Shown: positions 16,178 to 25,289 of the stretch, piece by piece
Layout of the letters: every line of letters begins with the position of its first letter
Position numbering within the stretch: position 1 is the first letter of the stretch
Origin: Terrimonas sp937888905
GTDB lineage: Bacteria > Bacteroidota > Bacteroidia > Chitinophagales > Chitinophagaceae
Direction: 5' to 3'
Assembly: GCA_937888905.1 (NCBI GenBank)
Contig: CALATA010000021.1
Span: 310,001-374,000, forward strand
DNA: 64,000 nucleotides
Made by a program: the position numbers and the translations under genes
The notes under the pieces: model-generated
What the model was told of the DNA's origin: nothing
Seen by the model: the letters and a program-made list of their open reading frames with translations, nothing else
Database searches by the model: none

Positions 16178-17665
16178 TTAGCCAACAATCGCATCGGCTT
16201 TTTGTTCATCGAAGGCGAGGGCTTTTTCATCATCGAACTCTCCTTCCCAGCGTGCGATCACGCAACTGGCAAGTGTATTTCCGATCACATTCACAGATGT
16301 ACGGGCCATGTCCATCAGCTCGTCGATACCGTAGATCGCCATGATGGGCCAAATAGGAAATTTGAATGAATCGGCTGTAGCAATCAGGATCACGAGCGAT
16401 GCCCGCGGTACAGCCGCCACCCCTTTACTGGTAAGCATGAGGGTCAGGCCGATCAATAATTGTTCGCCAATCGAAAGATCGATACCTGCCGCCTGCGCCA
16501 CAAAGATGGATGCCAGGGAAAGATATAAAGTAGTACCGTCGAGGTTAAACGTATAGCCTGTAGGGATAACAAATGAAACGATCTTACGCGGCACACCAAA
16601 TTTTTCCATATTCTCCAGCGCCTTGGGCAATGCTGAATCGGAACTGGTGGTGGCAAAGGCTATCGACACCGGCTCGCGGATGGCTTTGATAAATTGTTTG
16701 ATCGGAATGCGGGCAATGAACAAAGCAACCGGTAAAAGCACGAGTAATATAAAAGCAAACAAGGCCAGGTAAAGCGTAACCAACAGCAAAGCCAGGTTCT
16801 TCAGCACATCAATACCAAGGTGACCGACCGTAACGGCAATAGCGGCTCCAACCCCAAACGGAGCGAAATACATGATGATGTTTGTAAACTTGAACATCGT
16901 TTCCGCCAGGCTTTCGGTAAAATCCAGCATTGGCTGCTTCCGTTTTTCCGACAGCAGGGCCAGTGCAATCCCAAAGATGACACTGAATACCACAATCGGC
17001 AGCACGTTGCCTTCGTAAATAGACTTGATAATATTTTCAGGGAAAATATCAATGATATGATCCTGCCATCCTTTGCCCGGAGCATCGGGCAACCGGTCGA
17101 TCAGGCGCGGCGGCACATCAATGCCCGCACTGTCGAGGATCGAGATCATTTTCTGCTGCAACTGTTTCTCCGAAGATTTTGGCAACTCTAGTTTTTCAGG
17201 CACCACGATGCCATCACCGGCACGCGTTACGTTGATAAACACCAGGCCTATCACCAACGCGAGTGTGGTAACGATTTCAAAGTACACGAGCGATTTCCAA
17301 CCCATGCGCCCCACCTGCTTGAGATTGGAGTGGCTGGCTATGCCCACCACCAGGGTGGCAAATAATAACGGCGCTACGATGGTCTTTACCAGTCGCAGAA
17401 ATATTTTACTGAGGAATTGCAGGTTTTGAGAAAAATCGCGGAAGTCCAACCCTATTTCAATACCGATGGCCATGGCCACCAGGATCCAGGTAGTAAGCGA
17501 TTTTTTATATAAGGCAAAAACGACGAGGCTGGCAACAACCACCCACCGCGAAGCCATCGCAACAGTTGGTGAAATGGCAGCCCACTTATAGAGGTATACC
17601 AAATGCAGCAGGGCCACAAGCGTAAAAAGCGCGAGAGAAAGCAGGCCGGCGATGCGTTTGTTCAT
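16178..17665 (-). CDS. dicarboxylate/amino acid:cation symporter (DAACS)
   Basis: A 495-residue transporter of the GltP/DctA/GltPh family, which carry aspartate, glutamate or C4-dicarboxylates with sodium or protons. Recognisable parts are the serine-rich hairpin AFATTSSDSALPKALENM, the unwound helix motif YTFNLDGTTLYLSLASIFVAQ, and the last helix with DRMDMARTS-like sequence (DELMDMARTSVNVIGNTLASCVIARWEGE). It is longer than the average member because of an extra hydrophobic N-terminal segment (residues 1-60). It stands alone, divergent from the APC permease. Confidence 0.9.
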   Translation of the reverse strand: MNKRIAGLLSLALFTLVALLHLVYLYKWAAISPTVAMASRWVVVASLVVFALYKKSLTTWILVAMAIGIEIGLDFRDFSQNLQFLSKIFLRLVKTIVAPLLFATLVVGIASHSNLKQVGRMGWKSLVYFEIVTTLALVIGLVFINVTRAGDGIVVPEKLELPKSSEKQLQQKMISILDSAGIDVPPRLIDRLPDAPGKGWQDHIIDIFPENIIKSIYEGNVLPIVVFSVIFGIALALLSEKRKQPMLDFTESLAETMFKFTNIIMYFAPFGVGAAIAVTVGHLGIDVLKNLALLLVTLYLALFAFILLVLLPVALFIARIPIKQFIKAIREPVSIAFATTSSDSALPKALENMEKFGVPRKIVSFVIPTGYTFNLDGTTLYLSLASIFVAQAAGIDLSIGEQLLIGLTLMLTSKGVAAVPRASLVILIATADSFKFPIWPIMAIYGIDELMDMARTSVNVIGNTLASCVIARWEGEFDDEKALAFDEQKADAIVG

Positions 17666-17845
17666 AATATCAAACTAAGTAGGGTTTCAAAACTAGGGGA
17701 TTCGGGTGAAATAAAGCCAAAAAACGAACTTAATCACAAGACAAGCAAAAGTTTGTAAAACTTTTATCTGCCATTTGACAGAAATCACTATTTTTCAGGC
17801 TGTTTTTGATAAAACTGCATATTCTCAAATACAATCAAAGCACTT

Positions 17846-19492
17846 ATGAGTTTATTTGTCCGAAAGCCTATCGGCTCACTGCTTAATGAAGCTGGGGAAA
17901 CGGGAAGTCACACACTTAAACGTACCCTGGGAGCCTGGGGGCTGGTTGCGCTTGGTATCGGAGCCATTATCGGCGCAGGCCTTTTCTCGATTACCGGTAT
18001 GGCGGCAGCGAATCATGCTGGTCCTGCCATTACCATTTCCTTTATTGTTGCGGCCCTGGGATGTCTTTTCGCAGGGCTTTGTTATGCCGAGTTTGCGTCC
18101 ATGATCCCCGTTGCGGGTAGTGCGTATACTTATTCGTATGCCACCATGGGTGAGTTCATCGCCTGGATCATCGGATGGGACCTTGTACTGGAATACGCCG
18201 TAGGTGCCGCCACGGTTGGCATCAGCTGGAGCCGTTACCTCGTTAAATTCCTCGAAGGATTCGACGTGCATCTTCCCCACGACCTTACCGTTGGTCCCTG
18301 GGACGGAGGTATTGTAAACCTGCCTGCCGTATTTATCATTGTACTGATGAGCCTGCTGCTGATCAAAGGCACCAAGGAAAGCGCCTTTGTCAATGCCATC
18401 ATCGTGGCACTAAAGATTGCGGTAGTACTGATCTTCATCATTCTCGGCTGGAAATACATCAACACCGCCAACTACAACCCTTACATCCCCGACAATACCG
18501 GTAAATTCGGCGACTTTGGTTTCAGCGGCATCATCCGTGCTGCGGCCATTGTGTTCTTTGCTTATATCGGCTTCGATGCGGTAAGTACAGCCGCGCAGGA
18601 AGCCAAGAACCCCAAGCGGGATATGCCAATCGGCATTCTCGGTTCGCTGGCGATTTGTACACTGCTGTACATCCTCTTTGCCCACGTAATGACGGGTGTG
18701 ACCAACTACACCACCTTCGCCGGTAAAGATGGCATCGCTCCTGTAGCGCTTGCTATCGAACAAATGGGTACCCCTGATGCAACAGGCATGGTACAACCCG
18801 ATTATCCCTGGCTGAACCGCGCCATCGTGGTGGCCATCCTGGCGGGTTATGCATCGGTAATCCTCGTAATGCTGATGGGCCAGAGCCGCGTATTCTTCAG
18901 CATGAGTAAAGACGGACTGATCCCCAGAATATTCTCTACAGTAAACCCCGTTACACAAACACCAGCCAAGAGCAACCTGCTGTTCATGCTGTTCGTAAGC
19001 CTGTTCGCGGCATTCGTACCGGCACGTGTGGTAGGGGAAATGACCAGTATCGGTACTTTGTTCGCATTCATCCTGGTATGTATCGGCGTATGGGTCATGC
19101 GCCGCAAAATGCCGGAAATCCCCCGCTCATTCCGTACACCGCTGGTACCGCTGGTTCCCATCCTCGGCATCTTTGTATGCCTTTTCATGATGGTGTTCCT
19201 GCCAATGGATACCTGGATCCGCCTGCTCGTATGGATGCTGATCGGCATGGACATTTACCTCGCTTATGGCGCCAAGAACAGCCACCTCGGCAATGGCACC
19301 ACGCAGCGTAAGGGCATGAAAATGGCACACATTGTCGGCATTGGCCTCAGCCTGTTGCTGGTAGTAGCAGGTTTCCTGCACCAATACACGGTAGGATTTG
19401 AAACCGACCAGACACTGTTGTACATCTCTATCATCTTTGCGGCCGTGCACCTCGTGCTGTTCGGCGCCAGAATAGGCAAAGTGACAAAATAA
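17846..19492 (+). CDS. APC family amino acid permease
   Basis: A 548-residue protein of the amino acid-polyamine-organocation superfamily, cationic amino acid transporter-like branch. Helix 1 has the unwound binding motif GIGAIIGAGLFSITG. About 14 hydrophobic segments are visible, and FFAYIGFDAVSTAAQEAKNPKRDMPIGI is the typical loop after helix 6. It probably imports an amino acid with protons; the substrate is not predictable. An intrinsic terminator follows 17 nt after the stop. Confidence 0.88.
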   Translation: MSLFVRKPIGSLLNEAGETGSHTLKRTLGAWGLVALGIGAIIGAGLFSITGMAAANHAGPAITISFIVAALGCLFAGLCYAEFASMIPVAGSAYTYSYATMGEFIAWIIGWDLVLEYAVGAATVGISWSRYLVKFLEGFDVHLPHDLTVGPWDGGIVNLPAVFIIVLMSLLLIKGTKESAFVNAIIVALKIAVVLIFIILGWKYINTANYNPYIPDNTGKFGDFGFSGIIRAAAIVFFAYIGFDAVSTAAQEAKNPKRDMPIGILGSLAICTLLYILFAHVMTGVTNYTTFAGKDGIAPVALAIEQMGTPDATGMVQPDYPWLNRAIVVAILAGYASVILVMLMGQSRVFFSMSKDGLIPRIFSTVNPVTQTPAKSNLLFMLFVSLFAAFVPARVVGEMTSIGTLFAFILVCIGVWVMRRKMPEIPRSFRTPLVPLVPILGIFVCLFMMVFLPMDTWIRLLVWMLIGMDIYLAYGAKNSHLGNGTTQRKGMKMAHIVGIGLSLLLVVAGFLHQYTVGFETDQTLLYISIIFAAVHLVLFGARIGKVTK

Positions 19493-19508
19493 CCACCGTT
19501 CAACAACG

Positions 19509-19539
19509 GAAAAAAGCGTCCATCACGGACGCTTTTTTT
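19509..19539. terminator. intrinsic terminator after the APC permease
   Basis: GCGTCC/GGACGC stem with a 5-nt loop, flanked by A7 and T7 that extend the stem. It could work in both directions. Confidence 0.85.
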
Positions 19540-19583
19540 ATTCTCCCGATTGACCAGTAATTTTAACTTACAATCAAAAAAAC

Positions 19584-19904
19584 ATGATCCAGACAACAAC
19601 CGGCAACATTGAAGGCAGAACTATCGAACAATATATGGGCGTGATCTCTGCCGAAGTGATCATCGGTGCCAACGTAATCAAAGATTTCATGGGCGGCCTG
19701 CGCGACTTTTTTGGCGGACGCAGCAATACCTATGAAAGAGTATTCGAGGAAGCACGCAATACCGCACTCAGCGAGCTGTCGCAGAAAGCCCAGCAAATGG
19801 GTGCCAATGCGGTAGTAGGCGTAAAACTCGATTTTGAAACCGTAGGCCACGGCGGCAGCATGATGATGGTAATAGCCAGCGGCACAGCAGTTCGTTATAG
19901 CTGA
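19584..19904 (+). CDS. YbjQ/UPF0145 family protein
   Basis: A 106-residue protein of the YbjQ (UPF0145, DUF74) family, which forms pentameric rings in solved structures. The whole length fits: TTTGNIEGRTIEQYMGVISAEVIIGANVIKDF, RDFFGGRSNTYERVFEEARNTALSELSQKAQQMGANAVVGVKLDFETVG. Biochemical role is unknown; heavy-metal or stress association is only suggested in the literature. ATG 19584 is the standard start. It sits alone between a terminator and the promoter-like region of yebC. Confidence 0.88.
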   Translation: MIQTTTGNIEGRTIEQYMGVISAEVIIGANVIKDFMGGLRDFFGGRSNTYERVFEEARNTALSELSQKAQQMGANAVVGVKLDFETVGHGGSMMMVIASGTAVRYS

Positions 19905-19928
19905 TGCGCGAAAAAGCACTTGTTTTAG

Positions 19929-19936
19929 TACATTTG
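19929..19936 (+). promoter_or_regulatory. -7 element TACATTTG upstream of yebC array
   Basis: Matches TAnnTTTG. Five nt later a seven-codon reading frame (GTG AAG ATG CCT GAA AAG GCG TAA, 19942-19965) begins, and heptamer array D follows it. If used for yebC, the leader would be about 170 nt. Confidence 0.5.
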
Positions 19937-19958
19937 CGCCCGTGAAGATGCCTGAAAA

Positions 19959-20108
19959 GGCGTAAGGTGTAAGGTGTGGGGCGTAAGGTTATAGGTAGAG
20001 CTCGTTATTGACGATTGACGATTGACCATTCACCTATTGACTTATTGACCATTCACCATTGACCATTGACTATTCACACTTTTGAATTTTGAATTTTTAC
20101 TTTTGAAT
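19959..20108. repeat. degenerate heptamer array D (inverted orientation)
   Basis: On the + strand the order is TAAGGTG-type units (19963-20000), a spacer with GAGCTC, about ten units of TTGACGA/TTGACCA/TTCACCT type (20007-20081), then TTTTGAA units (20081-20108) ending 4 nt before the yebC ATG. This is the reverse complement of the order in arrays A, C, E and G. Most units keep a strict 7-nt register. Confidence 0.85.
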
Positions 20109-20112
20109 TACT

Positions 20113-20835
20113 ATGGGACGCATATTTGAAGTACGTAAAGCCACCATGTTTGCCCGCTGGGACCGGATGGCCAAACAATTTACCCGGATCGGTAAAGAAA
20201 TCGTGATCGCCGTAAAAGCCGGCGGCACTGACCCCAACAGCAACGCAGCTCTCCGCCGTTGCATCCAGAACGCACGCAGCGTCGGCATGCCGAAAGACCG
20301 CGTGGAAGCCGCTATCAAACGTGCACAGGGTAAAGAACTCATCAACTACGACGAAATCCTCTACGAAGGATATGCACCACACGGTGTAGCCATCCTCGTG
20401 GAAACCGCTACCGACAACCACGTGCGTACCGTTGCCAACGTTAAAAGCCATTTCACCAAAGGCCACGGCGCCATGGGCAACAGCGGCAGCGTATCTTTTC
20501 AGTTTAAAAAAATGGGAGTATTCAAACTGAAACCCGAAGGATTGAACACAGACGATCTCGAACTGGAACTCATCGACTTCGGCTTGGAAGAACTGGGCGA
20601 AGGCACCGGCGAAAACGGCGAAGACATCCTGATCATCCGCGTGGGCTTTACCGACTTCGGTAATATGCAGAAAGCGCTGGAAGAAAAAGGCCTCACGCCT
20701 ATCAGCGCAGAAGTGGAATGGATTCCCTCCACAACAGTCCCCGTTTCCGACGAACAGGCTGAAGATGTGAGTAAGCTAATCGAACGCCTCGAACAAGACG
20801 ACGACGTACAAAAGGTATTTCACAATATGGGGTAA
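20113..20835 (+). CDS. yebC: YebC/PmpR family transcription or translation factor
   Basis: A 240-residue protein matching the YebC family over its full length (GRIFEVRKATMFARWDRMAKQFTRIGKEI, NAALRRCIQNARSVGMPKDRVEAAIKRA, YEGYAPHGVAILVETATDNHVRTVANVKSHFTKGHG). YebC proteins are three-domain cytoplasmic proteins first described as DNA-binding regulators and more recently as ribosome-associated factors that help at proline stretches. The start codon is reached directly by heptamer array D, so translation signals must lie in the array or be absent. An intrinsic terminator follows. Confidence 0.9.
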   Translation: MGRIFEVRKATMFARWDRMAKQFTRIGKEIVIAVKAGGTDPNSNAALRRCIQNARSVGMPKDRVEAAIKRAQGKELINYDEILYEGYAPHGVAILVETATDNHVRTVANVKSHFTKGHGAMGNSGSVSFQFKKMGVFKLKPEGLNTDDLELELIDFGLEELGEGTGENGEDILIIRVGFTDFGNMQKALEEKGLTPISAEVEWIPSTTVPVSDEQAEDVSKLIERLEQDDDVQKVFHNMG

Positions 20836-20856
20836 TCGCCTTGTTATTACATACAG

Positions 20857-20882
20857 AAAGCACCCTAAGGGTGCTTTTTTTT
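20857..20882 (+). terminator. intrinsic terminator of yebC
   Basis: GCACCC TAA GGGTGC stem-loop with flanking AAA and eight T. Confidence 0.85.
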
Positions 20883-20886
20883 GCCC

Positions 20887-20894
20887 TAACTTTG
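20887..20894 (+). promoter_or_regulatory. Bacteroidota -7 element TAACTTTG
   Basis: Matches TAnnTTTG; 4 nt before the ATG at 20899. It begins 4 nt after the T-run of the yebC terminator, so terminator and promoter are packed into under 40 nt. Confidence 0.7.
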
Positions 20895-20898
20895 CCGC

Positions 20899-21291
20899 AT
20901 GAAACCCGTTATACTATTCGACGGCGTTTGCAACTATTGCAATTTCATGGTCAACTTCGCCATCCGCCATGATAAAAAAGGGCGTTTGCAATTTGCACCG
21001 CTTCAATCTGACACCGGCAAAGCCCTCCTTCAACAATACCAGCTTCCGCCAGATACCGACAGCGTAGTTTTTATTGATCAGGGAAAAGTAATGCTGCACT
21101 CAGACGCAGCGCTGGGCATAGCGCGTTACCTCGACTGGCCCGCTAAAATCCTTTACGGCTTCATCATCATTCCGCGTTTCATCCGCAATCCTTTTTATAA
21201 ATGGATCGCGAAAAACCGCTATCGTTTTTTTGGAAAAAAAGAAACATGCATGATTCCTACGCCCGACGTCAAAAGCAGGTTTCTTGACTGA
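20899..21291 (+). CDS. DCC family thiol-disulfide oxidoreductase-like protein
   Basis: A 130-residue member of the DCC1 (DUF393) family. The defining motif FDGVCNYCN places the redox cysteines at C11 and C14. LQFAPLQSDTGKALLQQY and SDAALGIARYLDWPAKILYGFIIIPRFIRNPFYKWIAKNRYRFFGKKE are the usual following blocks. Its physiological partner is not known. The stop codon forms the palindrome TGATCA with the stop of the opposing PhzF gene. Confidence 0.88.
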   Translation: MKPVILFDGVCNYCNFMVNFAIRHDKKGRLQFAPLQSDTGKALLQQYQLPPDTDSVVFIDQGKVMLHSDAALGIARYLDWPAKILYGFIIIPRFIRNPFYKWIAKNRYRFFGKKETCMIPTPDVKSRFLD

Positions 21292-22077
21292 TCAGAGCGT
21301 GATCTCTCCTTTCATATAAAAAACACAATGTCCTCCAAGCGATACACGACCGGCTAATTGCTCAACCACCAATTCGCCACCGCGATGGGAAAGCTGCGCC
21401 GCCTTCATTTTTTTCTTTCCAAGTTTATCGCTCCAGAACGGGATCAATTGCGCATGCGCGGAACCTGTAACCGGATCTTCATTCACCCCAACATTGGGCG
21501 CAAAGAAACGTGACACGAAATCATGCTCCCTGCCCGGTGCCGTAATGATTATTTTCAGACCTGTTGCTTTGATGCGCGTGAAATCAGGATCCGCCGTGCG
21601 CACATCATTTTCGGTTGGCAATTCAACCAACAAATCCCTGTATTGATAAACGCCCACTATTTCCTTTACGCGCAACATCTCCGCCAGGCCCTCCGGCATT
21701 TCGTCCAGGCGCTCGGGCTTCCAGGAAGGAAAATCCATTTTGATCAGCCCGTCTTGTTCGCGCGTAACCGTAAGCGGACCGCTCTGCGAATGAAAGATGA
21801 TCTGCGGCCTGTTGTAACCCAACAGTTCATACAACACATAAGCGCTCGCCAGCGTGGCATGTCCGCATAAGTTGATTTCCGCTTCAGGAGTGAACCAGCG
21901 TATCTCGTAATCATTTCCCGAAGGGACAAAAAAAACAGTCTCGGAAAGATTATTCTCCAAAGCAAGCTGCTGCATCAATGCCTCATCGATCCATTCATTC
22001 AATGGAATAACGGCTGCAGGATTGCCTTTGAATACTTTTTGGGCAAAAGCATCTACCTGGTAAAGAGTAAGCTTCAT
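21292..22077 (-). CDS. PhzF family isomerase/epimerase-like protein
   Basis: A 261-residue enzyme with the diaminopimelate epimerase-like double fold. N-terminal block YQVDAFAQKVFKGNPAAVIPL and the catalytic glutamate E46 in NNLSETVFF are present; the second-half motif is NVGVNEDPVTGSAHAQLIPFW. PhzF proper isomerises an intermediate of phenazine synthesis, but no other phenazine genes are here, so this is one of the many family members of unknown substrate. Its start overlaps the TRIC-like gene's stop by 4 nt, so it is translationally coupled. Confidence 0.88.
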   Translation of the reverse strand: MKLTLYQVDAFAQKVFKGNPAAVIPLNEWIDEALMQQLALENNLSETVFFVPSGNDYEIRWFTPEAEINLCGHATLASAYVLYELLGYNRPQIIFHSQSGPLTVTREQDGLIKMDFPSWKPERLDEMPEGLAEMLRVKEIVGVYQYRDLLVELPTENDVRTADPDFTRIKATGLKIIITAPGREHDFVSRFFAPNVGVNEDPVTGSAHAQLIPFWSDKLGKKKMKAAQLSHRGGELVVEQLAGRVSLGGHCVFYMKGEITL

Positions 22078-22700
22078 ACGTTTTGTTTATCGGGGTAAAA
22101 GCGGGGAAGTGATAATTTAAACCGGAATGCCACTACCCGCACCGCAAAAATAAACAATATGCAAAGTATCCTGCTGATAAGCGGATCAAGTACGGTAAGA
22201 TGAAGGATGAAGTATAAAATACCGCCCGCAATACAGGCCATTGCATAGATTTCACGACGAAAAAGTAAAGGCACATTGTTCAGTAACACATCCCTGATCA
22301 CCCCACCGAAACATGCCGTGATCGTACCTAATGCGATACAGGCACCCACACCTAATTCTTTGGTGAGTCCCATTTCAATACCGATCACGGTAAACAGGCC
22401 AAGCCCCAATGCATCGAAGAGGAATAAGGTGGTGGTGAGTTGACGCAGGTAACGTCCAAACAGCATGGCGGCGATGGCGGCAACGAAAATCACCAGCGCT
22501 GCCGTTTCATTTTGCAACCAGCTCACCGGCATCTGTCCGATCATGATATCGCGGATGGTGCCGCCACCAATAGCTGTTACGAAAGCGAGCACCAGCACAC
22601 CGAACGGATCCAGCTTTTTTTGCATAGCCAGAAATGCCCCCGACACGGCAAAAGCAAAAGTGCCCAGGATATCGATCAGGGTTAGAAAATTGGTTGGCAT
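22074..22700 (-). CDS. TRIC-like cation channel family protein (YadS/UPF0126)
   Basis: A 208-residue membrane protein with seven hydrophobic segments and two internal repeats, each with the glycine-rich kink: AIGGGTIRDIM and CFGGVIRDVLLNNVP. This is the pattern of the trimeric intracellular cation (TRIC) channel family, of which prokaryotic members conduct monovalent cations. Physiological role in bacteria is uncertain. It starts 19 nt after the E1 fusion gene and overlaps the PhzF gene, forming a three-gene unit. Confidence 0.85.
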   Translation of the reverse strand: MPTNFLTLIDILGTFAFAVSGAFLAMQKKLDPFGVLVLAFVTAIGGGTIRDIMIGQMPVSWLQNETAALVIFVAAIAAMLFGRYLRQLTTTLFLFDALGLGLFTVIGIEMGLTKELGVGACIALGTITACFGGVIRDVLLNNVPLLFRREIYAMACIAGGILYFILHLTVLDPLISRILCILFIFAVRVVAFRFKLSLPRFYPDKQNV

Positions 22701-22719
22701 GATATAGACAGCTATCCTT

Positions 22720-25113
22720 TTATTCGGCCATCATCTGCCGGATCACATCTTCAATCTCTTCCGCATTTGGTTTGCTGAAGTAATCGCCATCACTTCCGTA
22801 TGCAGGACGATGCGCTTTTCCGGTAATCGTACGCGGCGACACATCGAGGTAGCGATAACCTCCCTGCTCTTCCATCACCTTGTTAAACATGTAAGCCGCT
22901 GCACCGCCCGGTACGTCTTCGTCAACAAAAACGATACGGTTGGTTTTCTTCAGCGATTCCAGGATCACATGATTGATGTCGAAAGGCAATAAGGTCTGCA
23001 CATCCACAATCTCGCAACTGATGCCTTGCTGTTCAAGACTGACAACAGCTTCTTGCACGATGCGTAAGGTAGAACCATAACCAACAATGGTTATGTCGGT
23101 TCCTTCTTTGAGTATTTCGGGAATACCGAGCGGCACGGTATATTCGGTCAGATTGGCCGGCACTTTTTCCTTGAGACGATAGCCATTGAGACATTCGATC
23201 ACAATCGCCGGATCATTTGCTTTCAGCAATGTGTTGTACATACCTGCAGCCTGCGCCATGTTGCGCGGCACACATACATGCATTCCGCGAAGTGAGTTAA
23301 TGATCATACCCATAGGTGAACCGCTGTGCCAGATTCCTTCAAGACGGTGACCACGTGTACGTACGATCAGCGGGCAGCTTTGCTGACCAGCCGTGCGGTA
23401 ATGCAGCGTAGCCACATCATCACTCAGCGGTTGCAGACCATATAAAAGATAATCGAGGTACTGAATTTCGGCGATCGGGCGCAGGCCGCGCAAGGCAAGA
23501 CCGATACCTTGTCCCATGATCGTGAGTTCGCGAATGCCCGTATCAAAAATGCGATCTTTGCCGTGTTTTTCCTGCAGACCTGCAAAGCCCTGGTTTACGT
23601 CGCCGATCTGTCCAAGGTCTTCACCGAATGCGAGTACCTTACTGTTTTCCGCAAACAGTTGATCGAAATAACGGTTGAGCAACTCGTATCCATTCAGCAA
23701 CGGCATTTCATTATCGAAACGCGCTTTCACTTCTTTCACTTTGAGTGCGCTCTTTTCACCCTCGTTGTAAAGTTGGGAATTATAATAACGCGCATTCTCT
23801 TTGCGTAATTCTTCGTAATAATCGCGGGTCCAGAAAGCACTGTCGTGTGTGCCGGCGATCTGCAAAGCATTGTGCAGGGCTTTCATTACGGAGCGGCGCA
23901 ACGGTTCGCGGTTGGCCTGCAAACCGGCAACGATTTTTTTAAGCCCCGTTGCCTGATCGGGTAATGCATTGGCCATTGCCGTGATCAGTTCAGTGGCGCG
24001 GTTCACCTGTGCTTTAACAGGTGTCAGGAAATTTTCCCATGCGCTGTTCTTGCTATCTTTTACAAAATTCTTGGCTTCGGCTTCTATGCGCTCCAGTTCC
24101 TCGTTATCGGCGAGCGCATTAGCCACCACCCACTCTTTCATTTTGCGCAAGCCGTCCCACTCGCGCTCCCAATCGAGACGTTCGGGTGTTTTATAACGTT
24201 CATGGCTTCCGGAAGTGGAGTGACCTTGCGGTTGCGTGATCTCTTCAACGTGGAAAAGAACAGGTACGTGTGTTTCGCGGGTCAGGCGGATACCCTGCTC
24301 AAATGCTTCGCACATACCGGCATAATCCCATCCTTTCACTTTCACGATGCGGATGCCGTTGGTATCTTCTTCTTTCTCCATACCGCTGATGGCGGTGGAA
24401 ATAGAACCTTTGGTTGTCTGGTATTTTTTAGGAACGGAAATGCCGTATCCATCGTCCCACACAAAAACAGCGAGTGGCACCTGCAGCACGCCTGCCGCAT
24501 TGATGGTTTCCCAGAAATGTCCCTCGCTGGTGGAAGCATCGCCGATGGTGCAGAAGCAAACTTCATTGCCATTATCGGAAAGATGTTTCAGCGATTGCAG
24601 GGAAGGTATATGGCGAAAAGCACGGGATGCATAAGCAAGGCCGAGCGAGCGCGGCATTTGTGCGGCGGTTGGCGCCATATCCGACGCAATGTTCTTACGT
24701 TCGGCCAGCGGCAGCCACTCTCCCGCTTCATCGGTCAGCGGTGTAGCAAAATGACAGTTCATCTGGCGTCCGGCGCTGAAAGGTTCATTCTCCGGATTGG
24801 GGTCGGCATATAATTGGGCAAAAAACTGTTCAACGGTAGCGAGTCCGGTTGCGAACATGAAGGTCTGATCGCGGTAATAGCCACTGCGGAAATCGCCGGG
24901 CTGGAAAAACTTGGCCATGGCGATCTGTGCGATTTCTTTACCGTCGCCGAAAATGCCAAACTTGGCTTTACCGGTCAGTACTTCCTTACGGGCAAGTAAA
25001 CTTGCTTCGCGGCTAATACAAGCTACGCGATAGTCGTTGAGCACTTCTTCTCTAAACCGTTCAAACGATAGTTCGGAAGTGGCAGGCATCGTTGCTGGAT
25101 TTGTATTTTCCAT
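22720..25113 (-). CDS. 2-oxoacid dehydrogenase E1, fused alpha and beta subunits (copy 1)
   Basis: A 797-residue thiamine diphosphate enzyme in which E1-alpha (about 1-400) and E1-beta (about 460-797) of the pyruvate/branched-chain 2-oxoacid dehydrogenase family are one chain. The TPP/Mg motif GDASTSEGHFWETINAAG starts at G191, followed by WDDGYGISV. The beta half has FGEDLGQIGDVNQGFAGLQEKHGKDRIFDTGIRELTIMGQGIGLA and EIQYLDYLLYG. It would decarboxylate a 2-oxoacid and pass the acyl group to a lipoyl E2; no E2 or E3 gene is nearby. ATG 25113 is chosen because a -7 box ends 4 nt upstream. It heads a unit with the TRIC and PhzF genes. Confidence 0.9.
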   Translation of the reverse strand: MENTNPATMPATSELSFERFREEVLNDYRVACISREASLLARKEVLTGKAKFGIFGDGKEIAQIAMAKFFQPGDFRSGYYRDQTFMFATGLATVEQFFAQLYADPNPENEPFSAGRQMNCHFATPLTDEAGEWLPLAERKNIASDMAPTAAQMPRSLGLAYASRAFRHIPSLQSLKHLSDNGNEVCFCTIGDASTSEGHFWETINAAGVLQVPLAVFVWDDGYGISVPKKYQTTKGSISTAISGMEKEEDTNGIRIVKVKGWDYAGMCEAFEQGIRLTRETHVPVLFHVEEITQPQGHSTSGSHERYKTPERLDWEREWDGLRKMKEWVVANALADNEELERIEAEAKNFVKDSKNSAWENFLTPVKAQVNRATELITAMANALPDQATGLKKIVAGLQANREPLRRSVMKALHNALQIAGTHDSAFWTRDYYEELRKENARYYNSQLYNEGEKSALKVKEVKARFDNEMPLLNGYELLNRYFDQLFAENSKVLAFGEDLGQIGDVNQGFAGLQEKHGKDRIFDTGIRELTIMGQGIGLALRGLRPIAEIQYLDYLLYGLQPLSDDVATLHYRTAGQQSCPLIVRTRGHRLEGIWHSGSPMGMIINSLRGMHVCVPRNMAQAAGMYNTLLKANDPAIVIECLNGYRLKEKVPANLTEYTVPLGIPEILKEGTDITIVGYGSTLRIVQEAVVSLEQQGISCEIVDVQTLLPFDINHVILESLKKTNRIVFVDEDVPGGAAAYMFNKVMEEQGGYRYLDVSPRTITGKAHRPAYGSDGDYFSKPNAEEIEDVIRQMMAE

Positions 25114-25117
25114 GCGG

Positions 25118-25125
25118 CAAAAATA
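25118..25125 (-). promoter_or_regulatory. Bacteroidota -7 element TATTTTTG
   Basis: Matches TAnnTTTG on the minus strand, 4 nt before the ATG at 25113 of the E1 fusion gene. Confidence 0.7.
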
Positions 25126-25261
25126 GGGATAAAAAATAAGTGACCCCGAATACCGCAAAATCCTGCAAAACAGGGCATTCGGGTGATGTAAAGAACAACA
25201 GAAATGTTAAAAAAAAACCGAAATGCCTGCAACCCTGATTGGCCGGGTCTCATCTTTTAAC

Positions 25262-25269
25262 TAAATTTG
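25262..25269 (+). promoter_or_regulatory. Bacteroidota -7 element TAAATTTG
   Basis: Matches TAnnTTTG, 20 nt before the ATG at 25290 of the first DUF1573 gene. This implies a short leader of roughly 10-15 nt. Confidence 0.65.
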
Positions 25270-25289
25270 ACGGCTTCAAACCCCACGGT

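Noticed and set aside
19959..20108. Heptamer array D considered as a CRISPR array
   Set aside because: Units are 7 nt and degenerate, with no 25-40 nt repeats, no spacers and no cas genes.
21292..22077. Phenazine biosynthesis pathway suggested by the PhzF-like gene
   Set aside because: No other phz genes are present and PhzF-like proteins are widespread without phenazines.
22074..22700. A linked function of TRIC, PhzF and E1 genes as a metabolic pathway
   Set aside because: They share a transcript by position only; no biochemical connection can be seen.
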